Shown piece by piece: positions 8,991 to 17,624 of a stretch of 64,000 nt of DNA (its first letter is position 1; every line of letters starts with the position of its first letter). The DNA comes from Bacteroidales bacterium Phil12 (GTDB lineage Bacteria; Bacteroidota; Bacteroidia; Bacteroidales; P3): NCBI GenBank assembly GCA_002633275.1, contig NWBO01000151.1:146445-210444 (forward strand), read 5' to 3'. The notes under the pieces are model-generated. The model was not told where the DNA came from. It searched no databases and saw nothing but the letters and a program-made list of their open reading frames with translations. A program made the position numbers and the translations under genes.

Positions 8991-9935
8991 TTAATCTATT
9001 TTTATTCCTTTTATATCCACCAATTTGTTTATTATTGCGTATATCGTAAGACCCGCAGGGGAATGTATGTTGAGTTTTTTTGCAATGTTTCTTCTGTGAG
9101 TGGTTACGGTATTGACTGAAATAAACAATTTATCGGCGATTTCTTTATTTGTCAAGCCCTTTACAACACCTGCAACAATATCTTTCTCTCTATCGGTCAG
9201 CATTTCTTCGTTTTGGGGCTGCAAAGGCTCTTCATCTTGCAGCGGTTGTTTGCTTGCGTTCAGTGTTTCCAATCTTCTGACTTCGGGCATCACCAAACAA
9301 GACTCCAACTTATTATGAATGTATAAATCGTATTCACAAATAAACAAGTGTTGCAGGATATGATACATATAATTGTACGAGCTCGAAGTATAATACTTGA
9401 TGATTATGTTTTTCAACTCCGAGAGTTTTGCTTCGGTGGAAGAAGTGTGCATTTTAGAGCTTTCGGTAGAAAGATTTTTGAATGGCTTGCCTTGTTTCAA
9501 CTCATCGATATGACAGAAAATCTTTTTGTCTTCCGTTTCCATATGTGCTTTCAACTCTTCGCAATATTCATCAAAAAATTTAATAATCAAAAATGTTACA
9601 TCATTATCGGACGATGCTCCCAAAGCGTCAATCAAATGGCGACGAATGTGAGGCAAAAAGAAATTCAACATATAAATGTGTGTATTTTGCAAGTACGAAC
9701 ATAAAGCACTCAAATCAATTTCGCCCTGCATAGGACGAATTTCTCCTGCCGAGTAAGTGAAATTGACAACAGCCAACAAAGTCTTTACATCTATGGAATT
9801 TTCATTGCATATTTGTTCTATCGTTTTGTCGCCGACCCCAAGTGGAATATCAAATCGTGATACTACTTGCAGCAATCGTTCTCCCGAAGAAAGGACTTCG
9901 TTCATCTTATCATCTTTTGAGTATTTTTCTTTCAT
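8991..9935 (-). CDS. Hemerythrin-domain LuxR-type transcriptional regulator
   Basis: 314 aa from the ATG at 9935. An N-terminal stretch (IPLGVGDKTIEQICNENSID) resembles the ScdA/YtfE N-domain. Residues of about 85-220 look like a hemerythrin HHE bundle: THIYMLNFFLPHI, then ELKAHMETE with H-x3-E, then MYHILQHLF and YIHNKLESCLVMPEV. The C-terminus is a LuxR HTH: LTDREKDIVAGVVKGLTNKE, then FISVNTVTTHRRNIAKKL. A diiron or iron-NO centre may thus be sensed directly and coupled to DNA binding. It is divergent from feoAB with about 140 nt between them, so it is a natural candidate regulator of iron uptake. An upstream Met at 9998 is less likely because it reaches into the intergenic region. Confidence 0.85.
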   Translation of the reverse strand: MKEKYSKDDKMNEVLSSGERLLQVVSRFDIPLGVGDKTIEQICNENSIDVKTLLAVVNFTYSAGEIRPMQGEIDLSALCSYLQNTHIYMLNFFLPHIRRHLIDALGASSDNDVTFLIIKFFDEYCEELKAHMETEDKKIFCHIDELKQGKPFKNLSTESSKMHTSSTEAKLSELKNIIIKYYTSSSYNYMYHILQHLFICEYDLYIHNKLESCLVMPEVRRLETLNASKQPLQDEEPLQPQNEEMLTDREKDIVAGVVKGLTNKEIADKLFISVNTVTTHRRNIAKKLNIHSPAGLTIYAIINKLVDIKGIKID

Positions 9936-10017
9936 AGCGTTTGCTTTTATTTGTTTGATATAACGCAAAAAATGTTTTTTTATTCTTTGCCAAAACAAAA
10001 ATACTTATTAATGTGTA

Positions 10018-10048
10018 TTGGCTGTATAATATTAATGTTCTAATTTTG
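10018..10048 (+). promoter_or_regulatory. feoAB promoter
   Basis: TTG at 10018-10020, a 20-nt gap, then TAATTTTG at 10041-10048: the Bacteroidetes -33/-7 pattern. The coding start follows 27 nt later. Confidence 0.7.
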
Positions 10049-10075
10049 CAAAACAAAATAGAGGTGTGAAAGAAT

Positions 10076-12622
10076 ATGTTACTTTCTGATTTGAAAACGG
10101 GCGACAAAGGTGTTGTTGTAAAAGTTTCGGGACACGGTGCTTTTAGGAAAAGAATCTTGGAAATGGGTTTTGTTCGTGGCAACGAAGTCGATGTAATTCT
10201 CAACGCTCCGCTTAAAGACCCCATAAAATATAAAATACTTAATTTTGAAGTCTCATTACGAAGAAAAGATGCCGAAAAGATAGAGGTCGTATCGATTGAT
10301 GAAGCCAACGAATGGAATGAGAAAGATAGTGATGTAGCAACTGAGGAGAGAAACGATTTGAACGGTATAATTTCCGACGATTGCGGGGAGAGAATGAAGC
10401 GTTTGGCTCAAAAAAAATCACATATTATCAATGTTGCGTTGGTCGGCAATCCAAATTGCGGCAAAACATCCATATTTAACATAGCGGCACATACTCACGA
10501 ACACGTCGGTAATTACAGCGGCGTTACGGTTGATGAGAAAAAAGGCACGTTTGAATACAAAAACTACACATTTAACCTTACCGATTTACCGGGAACATAT
10601 TCTCTTAGTGCATACTCTCCCGAAGAACTATTTGTCCGTCGTCATATTATGCAAAGCAAACCGGACGTTATTCTCAACGTTGTCGATGCGTCCAATATCG
10701 AGAGAAATCTTTACTTGACTACACAAGTAATCGATATGGACGTAAGAATGGTTATGGCGTTGAATATGTACGATGAGTTGGAGGCAAGTGGCGATAAATT
10801 GGACTACAACCAACTTGCCAAACTATTAGGTGTGCCAATCGTTCCCACTACCGCAAGAAACGGACAGGGTATAAACGAATTGTTTGATAAGATTATCGAT
10901 GTCTATGAGGATAGAGACAATGATGCCCACCATATTCACATAAATCACGGCGAGGCAATAGAAAAGCGAATAAGCCAACTGAGAAACGCTTTATACGAAC
11001 ACGGATTTTCAGATGAGATGTCCACGCGTTTTTTAGCGATAAAACTTTTGGAAAACGACTCTTCAATGGAGAATTTTCTGAAAAAAAACGACCCTGATAA
11101 TGATGTAATAAAATTAAGAGACCAATTAAGTGCGGATTTTGGCAAAGAAATCAAAACAGATTTGGAGACAGCAATAACAGATGCCAAATACGGATTTATC
11201 AGAGGTGCATTGAAAGAGGTATATACCAAGAACACTAAGAAAAACCAAAACAAGATAACCGAACAAATAGACAATATCGTTACCAATAAGTATTTGGGAT
11301 TTCCGATGTTTATTTTGTTTATGTTCATAACATTCTTTGCTACCTTTTTCATCGGACAATATCCTATGGATTGGATAGATAATCTATTTACATGGCTTGG
11401 AGAAGAAGCCCGAGACCTAATGCCAAACGGACCATTAAAGGATTTGATTTCCGATGGTATCATCTCAGGTGTCGGAAGTGTGATTGTATTTCTACCTAAT
11501 ATACTTATCCTTTATTTGTTTATATCTTTTATGGAAGATTCGGGATATATGTCTCGTGCAGCATTTATAATGGATAAACTTATGCATAAAATGGGATTGC
11601 ACGGCAAGAGTTTTATTCCGATGATTATGGGATTTGGTTGCAATATACCTGCCATTATGGCAACACGTACTATCGAGGATAGAAAATCAAGACTTATCAC
11701 CATTTTGATTATTCCTCTTATGTCTTGTTCTGCAAGAATACCGGTTTATTTGATACTTATCGGGGCGTTTTTCCCTTCCAACGCTGCGTTGATATTATTG
11801 CTTTTATATTTACTTGGTATGGCTTTGGCTGTCATTATGGCAAAACTTTTCAGCAAGTTTGTTGTCAAAGGCGAGAGTACTCCTTTCGTTATGGAGTTAC
11901 CACCTTACAGAATGCCGACGACTAAATCCGTTATCCGCCACACTTGGTCGAAAGGCAAAGAGTATTTGAAGAAAATGGGAACAATTATTCTATTCGCTTC
12001 AATATTGGTTTGGGCTTTGGGATACTATCCGAATCATAACGCATACAACAATCCGAAAGAACAAATGGAAAATTCCTATCTTGGCTCTATCGGAAAAACC
12101 ATCGAACCGGTGATGAAACCTTGCGGATTTGATTGGAAACAAAGCGTATCACTGTTAAGCGGTGCTTTTGCGAAGGAAATAGTGGCTTCAACAATGGGTG
12201 TGCTATACTCTTCCGAAGATTCCACTCACATAAACAATCAAATCAATATCGCTAATAGCAAAGCCGATTTAACCGATAATCAATCCGCAATTCTGAATAG
12301 TGAAACTATTTCAACGAATAATGAAACTAATTTATCAATCTCTCACACTAATAACGCGAAAACACCTGTTACCGAAACAATGGAAGAAGAGTCCGACGAC
12401 ACATTACGTATTTCCAAACTTATACGTAACAACATATCGTCTTTGTCTGCCTTTTCTATGCTTGTTTTCGTATTGCTTTATATGCCTTGCTTATCGGCAG
12501 TCATAGCAATAAAAGAAGAAACAGGCAAATGGCAATGGTCTTTATTCGTTGTTTGCTACACGATAGCGTTGGCTTGGATTTGTTCAACGATAATATTCCA
12601 AATCGGCTCACTGTTAATATAA
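10076..12622 (+). CDS. feoB: FeoA-FeoB fusion ferrous iron transporter with repeat-derived loop
   Basis: 848 aa. Residues 1-73 are a FeoA SH3-like domain (MLLSDLKTGDKGVVVKV). The G domain follows: G1 GNPNCGKT at 124-131, DLPGTYSL as G3, NMYDE as G4. The C-terminal half has the FeoB membrane core with gate motifs (FIPMIMGFGCNIPAIMATRT; GAFAKEIVASTMGVLY). It imports Fe(II) across the inner membrane. Unusual: residues of about 720-761, in the loop after ASTMGVLY, are polar heptads (AILNSET, ISTNNET, NLSISHT) encoded by repeat array 5. The frame stays open because the repeat period is seven codons. A terminator follows the next gene, so feoAB and the Cys-rich gene are one operon. Confidence 0.95.
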   Translation: MLLSDLKTGDKGVVVKVSGHGAFRKRILEMGFVRGNEVDVILNAPLKDPIKYKILNFEVSLRRKDAEKIEVVSIDEANEWNEKDSDVATEERNDLNGIISDDCGERMKRLAQKKSHIINVALVGNPNCGKTSIFNIAAHTHEHVGNYSGVTVDEKKGTFEYKNYTFNLTDLPGTYSLSAYSPEELFVRRHIMQSKPDVILNVVDASNIERNLYLTTQVIDMDVRMVMALNMYDELEASGDKLDYNQLAKLLGVPIVPTTARNGQGINELFDKIIDVYEDRDNDAHHIHINHGEAIEKRISQLRNALYEHGFSDEMSTRFLAIKLLENDSSMENFLKKNDPDNDVIKLRDQLSADFGKEIKTDLETAITDAKYGFIRGALKEVYTKNTKKNQNKITEQIDNIVTNKYLGFPMFILFMFITFFATFFIGQYPMDWIDNLFTWLGEEARDLMPNGPLKDLISDGIISGVGSVIVFLPNILILYLFISFMEDSGYMSRAAFIMDKLMHKMGLHGKSFIPMIMGFGCNIPAIMATRTIEDRKSRLITILIIPLMSCSARIPVYLILIGAFFPSNAALILLLLYLLGMALAVIMAKLFSKFVVKGESTPFVMELPPYRMPTTKSVIRHTWSKGKEYLKKMGTIILFASILVWALGYYPNHNAYNNPKEQMENSYLGSIGKTIEPVMKPCGFDWKQSVSLLSGAFAKEIVASTMGVLYSSEDSTHINNQINIANSKADLTDNQSAILNSETISTNNETNLSISHTNNAKTPVTETMEEESDDTLRISKLIRNNISSLSAFSMLVFVLLYMPCLSAVIAIKEETGKWQWSLFVVCYTIALAWICSTIIFQIGSLLI
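12297..12359. repeat. 21-nt repeat array 5, in frame inside feoB
   Basis: Three clear units at 12297, 12318 and 12339, each with an AAACTA/CACACTA core. More degenerate 21-nt steps may extend back to about 12234. In frame it encodes three heptads of the FeoB loop. Confidence 0.8.
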
Positions 12623-12654
12623 AAAACACATAAACTTATAAAATAAACTCCTCT

Positions 12655-12843
12655 ATGACCTTTCAAAACATTATAGTTATATCACTGATTGCTCTAAGCA
12701 CTTTTCTTACAATCAAGCATATTAGAAAAACGCTTGGCGGCAAAGGAAATTCCTGCTGCAACGATTGTGATAATTGCCATTATGGTCATTCTTGCGATAA
12801 AAACAAATCAAAAAACGACAAATACGCAAAAGAAAGTAATTAA
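12655..12843 (+). CDS. FeoB-associated Cys-rich membrane protein
   Basis: 62 aa. One N-terminal membrane helix (IIVISLIALSTFLTI) is followed by a short Cys-rich stretch, GNSCCNDCDNCHYGHSC, with six Cys and two His that could bind iron or a cluster. This is the pattern of the small FeoB-associated proteins (PF12669) found after feoB in Bacteroidetes and Firmicutes. It starts 32 nt after feoB and probably works with it at the inner membrane. Confidence 0.85.
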   Translation: MTFQNIIVISLIALSTFLTIKHIRKTLGGKGNSCCNDCDNCHYGHSCDKNKSKNDKYAKESN

Positions 12844-12883
12844 ATCATTAGTTCTATTTTATTATAATTGTTTCATATTACCG

Positions 12884-12921
12884 AAAAGTAGGATTATTGC
12901 GAAATAAGCACCTACTTTTTT
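12884..12921 (+). terminator. Terminator of the feo operon
   Basis: AAAAGTAGG (12884-12892) pairs with CCTACTTTT (12911-12919) and runs into a T tract. Confidence 0.85.
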
Positions 12922-12953
12922 CATTTGTACAAACGGAATATAAAAATTTATTG

Positions 12954-12961
12954 TAACTTTG
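12954..12961 (+). promoter_or_regulatory. murB -7 element
   Basis: TAACTTTG matches TAnnTTTG. It overlaps an in-frame TTG at 12959, so that codon cannot be the start; the element sets the murB start at the ATG at 13004. Confidence 0.7.
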
Positions 12962-13003
12962 CCGGCAAATACTAACATCTCAACGAATTATACACAAGAG
13001 AAA

Positions 13004-14089
13004 ATGCAAAACTCTGAAAAAAGAACTCGCATATCTGTTTCCAAAACGCCAAATACCAATTTTTGGCAAAAGGATATTAATCTTAAAGACAAGAGTACAA
13101 TGCACTTGAAAGCAACGGCCAAAGATTTTTTCTCAATCAAAGACGACAGGGATTTGATTGCCTTTTACGACATTTATAACAATGATGCCAATGGATTGAA
13201 AGGTAGAAAAATTTTTGCTTTGGGTGAAGGTAGCAATACGGTATTTGTCAATTCTGTGATAGATGCAGTGATTTTGAAAATGGATTTGTGTGGTTACAAT
13301 ATCATTCGCTCCAATGAAGAGAATGTTTGGGTTTGCTGCAAAAGCGGTGTGTTGTTTAGAGATTTTGTTACCGAAATGTGTGAAAACAATTACTCAGGTT
13401 TGGAAAATCTTTCGGGAATTTACGGCACTGTCGGGGCTGCTCCCGTTCAGAATATAGGTGCTTATGGTATGGAAGTCAAAGATACTATCGAAAGCGTGAG
13501 ATACTTTGATATGAATGACGGTAAATTTCATACGATAAGCAACAAAGACTGCAATTTCGGTTATAGAAATTCTATTTTCAAATATCAAGACGGAAGCAAA
13601 ATCATTAGCGATGTAACGTTTAAGTTAAATAAACATTTTTCTCTCAATACTTCTTATTCTACCGTTGCTAAATTGTTCGAGGGTATGGATAAAACCAATA
13701 TCACTCCTACTATTGTCTGCCGTAAAATCAAATCTCTAAGAGACAGCAAGCTCCCCGACCCGAGTGTTTTGGGCAATTGCGGTTCGTTTTTCAAAAATCC
13801 GGTAATTTCGGTTGAGCATTACAACAAGTTACACGCAATATATTCCGATATTGTGGCGTTTGACGACAAGGAGGGTAAGAAAATCGGGGCAGGTTGGTTA
13901 ATAGAAAAATGTGGTTTCAAAGGAAAAAAAATCGGTGGCATCGGTATGTATGACAAACAGTCTTTGGTTTTGGTCAATCACGGAGCAAAATCTTCAAAGG
14001 AGTTGATTGATTACGCCCAAGAGGTCATAAAAACCGTTAAACTGCGTTTTGATATTACTCTTGTGGCTGAACCGCATTTTTTGAGTTAG
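13004..14089 (+). CDS. murB: UDP-N-acetylenolpyruvoylglucosamine reductase
   Basis: 361 aa from the ATG at 13004. It has the FAD-binding pattern ALGEGSNTVF, the block ENLSGIYGTVGAAPVQNIGAYGM split over residues of about 140-162, the FGYRNSIFK motif, the GNCGSFFKNPV loop with the catalytic Ser, and AGWLIEKCGFKGKKIGGIGM near the C-terminus. MurB reduces the enolpyruvyl ether to UDP-MurNAc with NADPH in peptidoglycan synthesis, in the cytosol. The open frame continues upstream to a TTG, but that lies in the promoter. It is monocistronic between the feo terminator and repeat array 6. Confidence 0.95.
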   Translation: MQNSEKRTRISVSKTPNTNFWQKDINLKDKSTMHLKATAKDFFSIKDDRDLIAFYDIYNNDANGLKGRKIFALGEGSNTVFVNSVIDAVILKMDLCGYNIIRSNEENVWVCCKSGVLFRDFVTEMCENNYSGLENLSGIYGTVGAAPVQNIGAYGMEVKDTIESVRYFDMNDGKFHTISNKDCNFGYRNSIFKYQDGSKIISDVTFKLNKHFSLNTSYSTVAKLFEGMDKTNITPTIVCRKIKSLRDSKLPDPSVLGNCGSFFKNPVISVEHYNKLHAIYSDIVAFDDKEGKKIGAGWLIEKCGFKGKKIGGIGMYDKQSLVLVNHGAKSSKELIDYAQEVIKTVKLRFDITLVAEPHFLS

Positions 14090-14137
14090 TTGGATTTTAA
14101 TGGTATAAGGTATAAATTTTTTAGTATGTGATTTTAG

Positions 14138-14200
14138 AAAATTAGTGTTTAACATTAGAAAATTAATATTAAACATTAGCGAATTAGTGTTAAACATTAT
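14138..14200. repeat. 21-nt repeat array 6 (3 units)
   Basis: Units at 14138, 14159 and 14180, each AAATTAGTGTTTAACATTAG-like and in the orientation opposite to array 3. GTATGTGAT precedes it at 14124. It lies in the murB 3' intergenic region. Confidence 0.9.
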
Positions 14201-14245
14201 TTCAAGGATAATAGTACATAATAAAACGGTATAAATAACAGGATT

Positions 14246-14863
14246 ATGGATTTGAAAGATAAGGCAATTGTTTTTTGGCAAAAGTTTTCTACATTGAAAG
14301 ATAAATTAATGGATATTGACTCTTTGAATGACGATGAGGCTGACGAAATTCTTCAAAAGTTAGATGCGTATTTGAAAGAGTATAGTAAGGGAGTTGATTT
14401 CGTATTATCGGATTTGAATGAGCAGGGGCGCGATATTAATTTCACAGCCTTGGGCGACGAGAACTTCTTTGAAGATGTTATTGCATTGGTTGAGAATTGT
14501 CCGATAATGGATTTTTGGAGTTGCAGTGCCTTTTCAAAAGCACAGGGTAAGCATTGCTCGATAGAATATGAGAATATACGTTTGCAGAGTAAGGATTTAT
14601 TTTTCTTACCAATGGAGAGTGAAGAAATAAACGACAAGATTGGTTTGAAAATTGCAGGCAAAGGCTTAATAAAAAATGACAACACGCTTACGGCTGCATA
14701 TTTGCTTTGCGAGAAAATGATTGGCGAATACAACGCAACGACACTTATCGATTATTTCGATATAGAAAAACTGCCGATAGCATACGAAAAGGAAGGTTTT
14801 CTACCTTTGGATTATCTGCCTGACTTCACAGAGTGGAAAATTGAAAAGATTGAAAAGCAGTAA
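14246..14863 (+). CDS. Hypothetical protein
   Basis: 205 aa, not recognised. It has no signal peptide or membrane segment. Residues 1-60 look alpha-helical and acidic (DIDSLNDDEADEILQKLDAYL); residues 60-190 mix strands and helices, with FWSCSAFSKAQGKHCSI and LPIAYEKEGFLPLDYLPDF as the most distinctive parts. Codon use matches the neighbours and the frame is clean, so it is probably a real cytosolic protein. It follows murB and repeat array 6 and precedes gldF, but the gaps give no operon link. Confidence 0.6.
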   Translation: MDLKDKAIVFWQKFSTLKDKLMDIDSLNDDEADEILQKLDAYLKEYSKGVDFVLSDLNEQGRDINFTALGDENFFEDVIALVENCPIMDFWSCSAFSKAQGKHCSIEYENIRLQSKDLFFLPMESEEINDKIGLKIAGKGLIKNDNTLTAAYLLCEKMIGEYNATTLIDYFDIEKLPIAYEKEGFLPLDYLPDFTEWKIEKIEKQ

Positions 14864-15004
14864 TCATTCAATATTGCGTTCAAATCTTCGTTTAAGAATT
14901 TTTCTTCTCGAAGCGGTAGAGTTTTTCATTTATTAAATATGTTATTATCTCAATTGTAAAAAATACATTATCTTTGCACGTTGAAATAAAAAAACAAACA
15001 AAAG

Positions 15005-15742
15005 ATGTTTACTATATTAAAAAAAGAATTAAATAGTTTCTTAACCTCACTTATAGGATACATAACAATCTTTGTATTTTTGATTATTAACGGATTACTT
15101 CTTTGGGTGATAAAATCAGGTGTCAATGTATTTGATTCGGCAGTGGCAAGTCTGTATGGACTGTTCTTTATTTCGCCATGGGTATTTCTGTTTCTAATAT
15201 CGGCAATAACGATGAAGATGTTTGCCGAGGAAAAGAAAAACGGTACGATAGAAATACTTTTAACAAGACCCGTTAGCGATTTATCAATAATTATGGGCAA
15301 GTTTTTTGCTGCTTTGATTATAGTAATACTATCGGTTTTGCCGACATTTATATATATGATTTGCATTTACCAACTCGGTTCACCGAAAGGTAATTTGGAT
15401 ATTGGAGGAATATTAGGCTCGTATATCGGCTTGGTATTTCTTGGCGGCATATTTGCTTCCATCGGAATTTTCTGTTCATCGCTTACAAACAATCAAATAG
15501 TTGCGTTTATCATTTCCATTGTCTTTTGTTTGGTTGCTTATATCGGTTTTGATTTCATTGCACAGATACCGTTTTTACAACGATTCGATTTAACGATAAG
15601 TCAATTCGGAATTGCAAATCATTATGAATCCATATCAAGAGGAGTTATCGACACACGAGATGTACTATACTTCTTATCCGCAACAGCATTGTTTATTTTA
15701 CTTACCAAGATAAGTTTGCAGAGCCGTAATTGGAAAAAATAA
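15005..15742 (+). CDS. gldF: Gliding-motility ABC permease GldF
   Basis: 245 aa with six predicted membrane helices, starting MFTILKKELNSFLTSLIGY and containing FAEEKKNGTIEILLTRPVSD, the usual mark of ABC-2 type permeases of this group. With GldG it forms the membrane part of an exporter; the ATPase GldA is not next to it here. GldF and GldG occur in many non-gliding Bacteroidetes, so motility is not implied. A -7 element TATCTTTG at 14969-14976 precedes it. First gene of a three-gene operon. Confidence 0.9.
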   Translation: MFTILKKELNSFLTSLIGYITIFVFLIINGLLLWVIKSGVNVFDSAVASLYGLFFISPWVFLFLISAITMKMFAEEKKNGTIEILLTRPVSDLSIIMGKFFAALIIVILSVLPTFIYMICIYQLGSPKGNLDIGGILGSYIGLVFLGGIFASIGIFCSSLTNNQIVAFIISIVFCLVAYIGFDFIAQIPFLQRFDLTISQFGIANHYESISRGVIDTRDVLYFLSATALFILLTKISLQSRNWKK

Positions 15743-15770
15743 TTATGAAACAAACATTTCAAGACTTGTT

Positions 15771-17624
15771 ATGAAAAATATAAATATGAACGACAACCCA
15801 CAGCAAAAACATAATTCAAAAAAATCTTTACGTTCGCTAATAAGCGGGATAATCAATCCCGTAAGTGCAAAAGCCGATGTAAAACGCTCTCATATCATTC
15901 AATTTGTCGTAGCATTAGCCGTTTTGATTTTATTGAATGTGTTGGGAAGTTTTTTATTCACAAAAATAGATTTAACACAAGAAAAACGTTACTCTTTATC
16001 CAAATCAACAAAACAGTTATTGGTCGGCGGTAAAAAAGGTCAGAAGAAAGTCGATGATATGATAATGATTCGTTGTTATTTGGACGGAAAAGATTTGCCT
16101 GCTTCGTACAAAGAATTGCGAAACGCCACAAGAGATTTATTGAAAGAGATGCGTTCATACAATTCAAACATAGAATTTGAATTTGTTGCCCCGACAGATA
16201 TAAAAGAAGAGAAAGACAAAGCCGAGTTTTACCAAAAACTATTCACAAAAGGCTTTCAACCATTGCTTATTCGTAGTACGGACGGCGACAAAATAGAACA
16301 GCAATATATATTTCCTTACATAGAGATTTCCAATGGTAATCAGACGACAATAAAATCATTGATTTCCACAAAAACCGGTGTATCGGAGGACGAAGTTATT
16401 AAATCCTCAATACAGAATCTTGAATACACTGTTTATTCTTCAATACGCAATTTAATTCAAGGCATAAAACCTTCGATAGCGTTTCTTTATGGACAAGGCG
16501 AAGCAGATGCGTCGTATTTACTTGACTTTATCCAGACCTTAGATGAAAGTTACACTATTGACTCAATTACAATAAACGGTCAGATTGATGCTTTGATGGA
16601 GCGTTCTTACGATACTATAAACAACAATGTAAAGAAGTTTCGCAAAAAATTTGAATGTCTTATAGTGGCAAAACCAACGCAGCCGTTTTCTCCAAAAGAC
16701 CTATATATCATTGACCAATACATAATGCATGGAGGTAAAGTTCTTTGGTTGATTGACCCATTGACGGCAAGCATGGACTCGTTGCAATCAAAGGCTCGTA
16801 CTATGGCCATAAGCAATTTTACCGGAGCGGAAGATATTCTACAATCCTACGGAATAAAACTTAACAACGATTTGGTTATGGACTTGCAATGTGTAAAGGT
16901 TCCGATAGTTACAGGTACATATCAAAGCGGCCAGCCACAGATGACATTCTACCCTTGGAACTTCTTTCCTTCTGTTTCTCCGACAAAACATATAATATCC
17001 AACAAAATAAACCCTGTAAAACTGACATTTGTTTCCACCATTGACACTGTTGCCGGCAATAACTCCACAACATCATACCCGATACTTACTTCTTCATCTA
17101 ACACTCGTTTGTTAAACGCCCCTGTTGAAGTTTCACTTCAAATGTTAAAACAAAAACAAGACCCTCGTCTGTTCAATCAAGGCGAAAAAACTCTTGCCCT
17201 TCTTACCGAAGGAGTGTTCGCATCACCTTTTCGCAATCGTTTGCCCGAAGAAATGCTTAACAATCCTATGATTGCCAATAAGACAATGTCTGACACAACG
17301 GCAATGATTGTTATTGCAGATGGAGACATTGCCCTTAATACTTTTAAGAACAATCAAGTAGTACCATTAGGCTACGATGTTTATACAGGACAAATGTTCG
17401 GTAATAAAGAATTTCTTATAAACTGTGTAAATTACCTTTGCGGCGACAAAGACCTTATTCCTTTACGTTCAAGAGAAGTTATCGTAAGAAAATTGGATAT
17501 GGCAAAGATTGACCGTATCAAAACACAATGGCAAGTTGTCAATATGGTCGTACCTGTCTTGATTATCTCTTTAATGGGTGCTATAATTATTTTTATTAGA
17601 AAACGTAAAAACATAAGAAAATAA
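15771..17624 (+). CDS. gldG: Gliding-motility ABC auxiliary protein GldG
   Basis: 617 aa. One membrane helix near residues 41-62 (FVVALAVLILLNVLGSFLF) and one near the C-terminus (VVPVLIISLMGAIIIFI) bracket a large periplasmic part with the ABC_transp_aux pattern: DLTQEKRYSLSKSTKQLL, then RNLIQGIKPSIAFLYGQGEA, then GGKVLWLIDPLTA. It partners GldF. The start at 15771 lies 28 nt after gldF; a second ATG at 15786 is an alternative. The stop codon is directly followed by the next start. Confidence 0.9.
   Translation: MKNINMNDNPQQKHNSKKSLRSLISGIINPVSAKADVKRSHIIQFVVALAVLILLNVLGSFLFTKIDLTQEKRYSLSKSTKQLLVGGKKGQKKVDDMIMIRCYLDGKDLPASYKELRNATRDLLKEMRSYNSNIEFEFVAPTDIKEEKDKAEFYQKLFTKGFQPLLIRSTDGDKIEQQYIFPYIEISNGNQTTIKSLISTKTGVSEDEVIKSSIQNLEYTVYSSIRNLIQGIKPSIAFLYGQGEADASYLLDFIQTLDESYTIDSITINGQIDALMERSYDTINNNVKKFRKKFECLIVAKPTQPFSPKDLYIIDQYIMHGGKVLWLIDPLTASMDSLQSKARTMAISNFTGAEDILQSYGIKLNNDLVMDLQCVKVPIVTGTYQSGQPQMTFYPWNFFPSVSPTKHIISNKINPVKLTFVSTIDTVAGNNSTTSYPILTSSSNTRLLNAPVEVSLQMLKQKQDPRLFNQGEKTLALLTEGVFASPFRNRLPEEMLNNPMIANKTMSDTTAMIVIADGDIALNTFKNNQVVPLGYDVYTGQMFGNKEFLINCVNYLCGDKDLIPLRSREVIVRKLDMAKIDRIKTQWQVVNMVVPVLIISLMGAIIIFIRKRKNIRK

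Noticed and set aside
13994..14281. Minus-strand frame of 95 codons behind murB
   Set aside because: It consists of repeat array 6 and antisense murB sequence.
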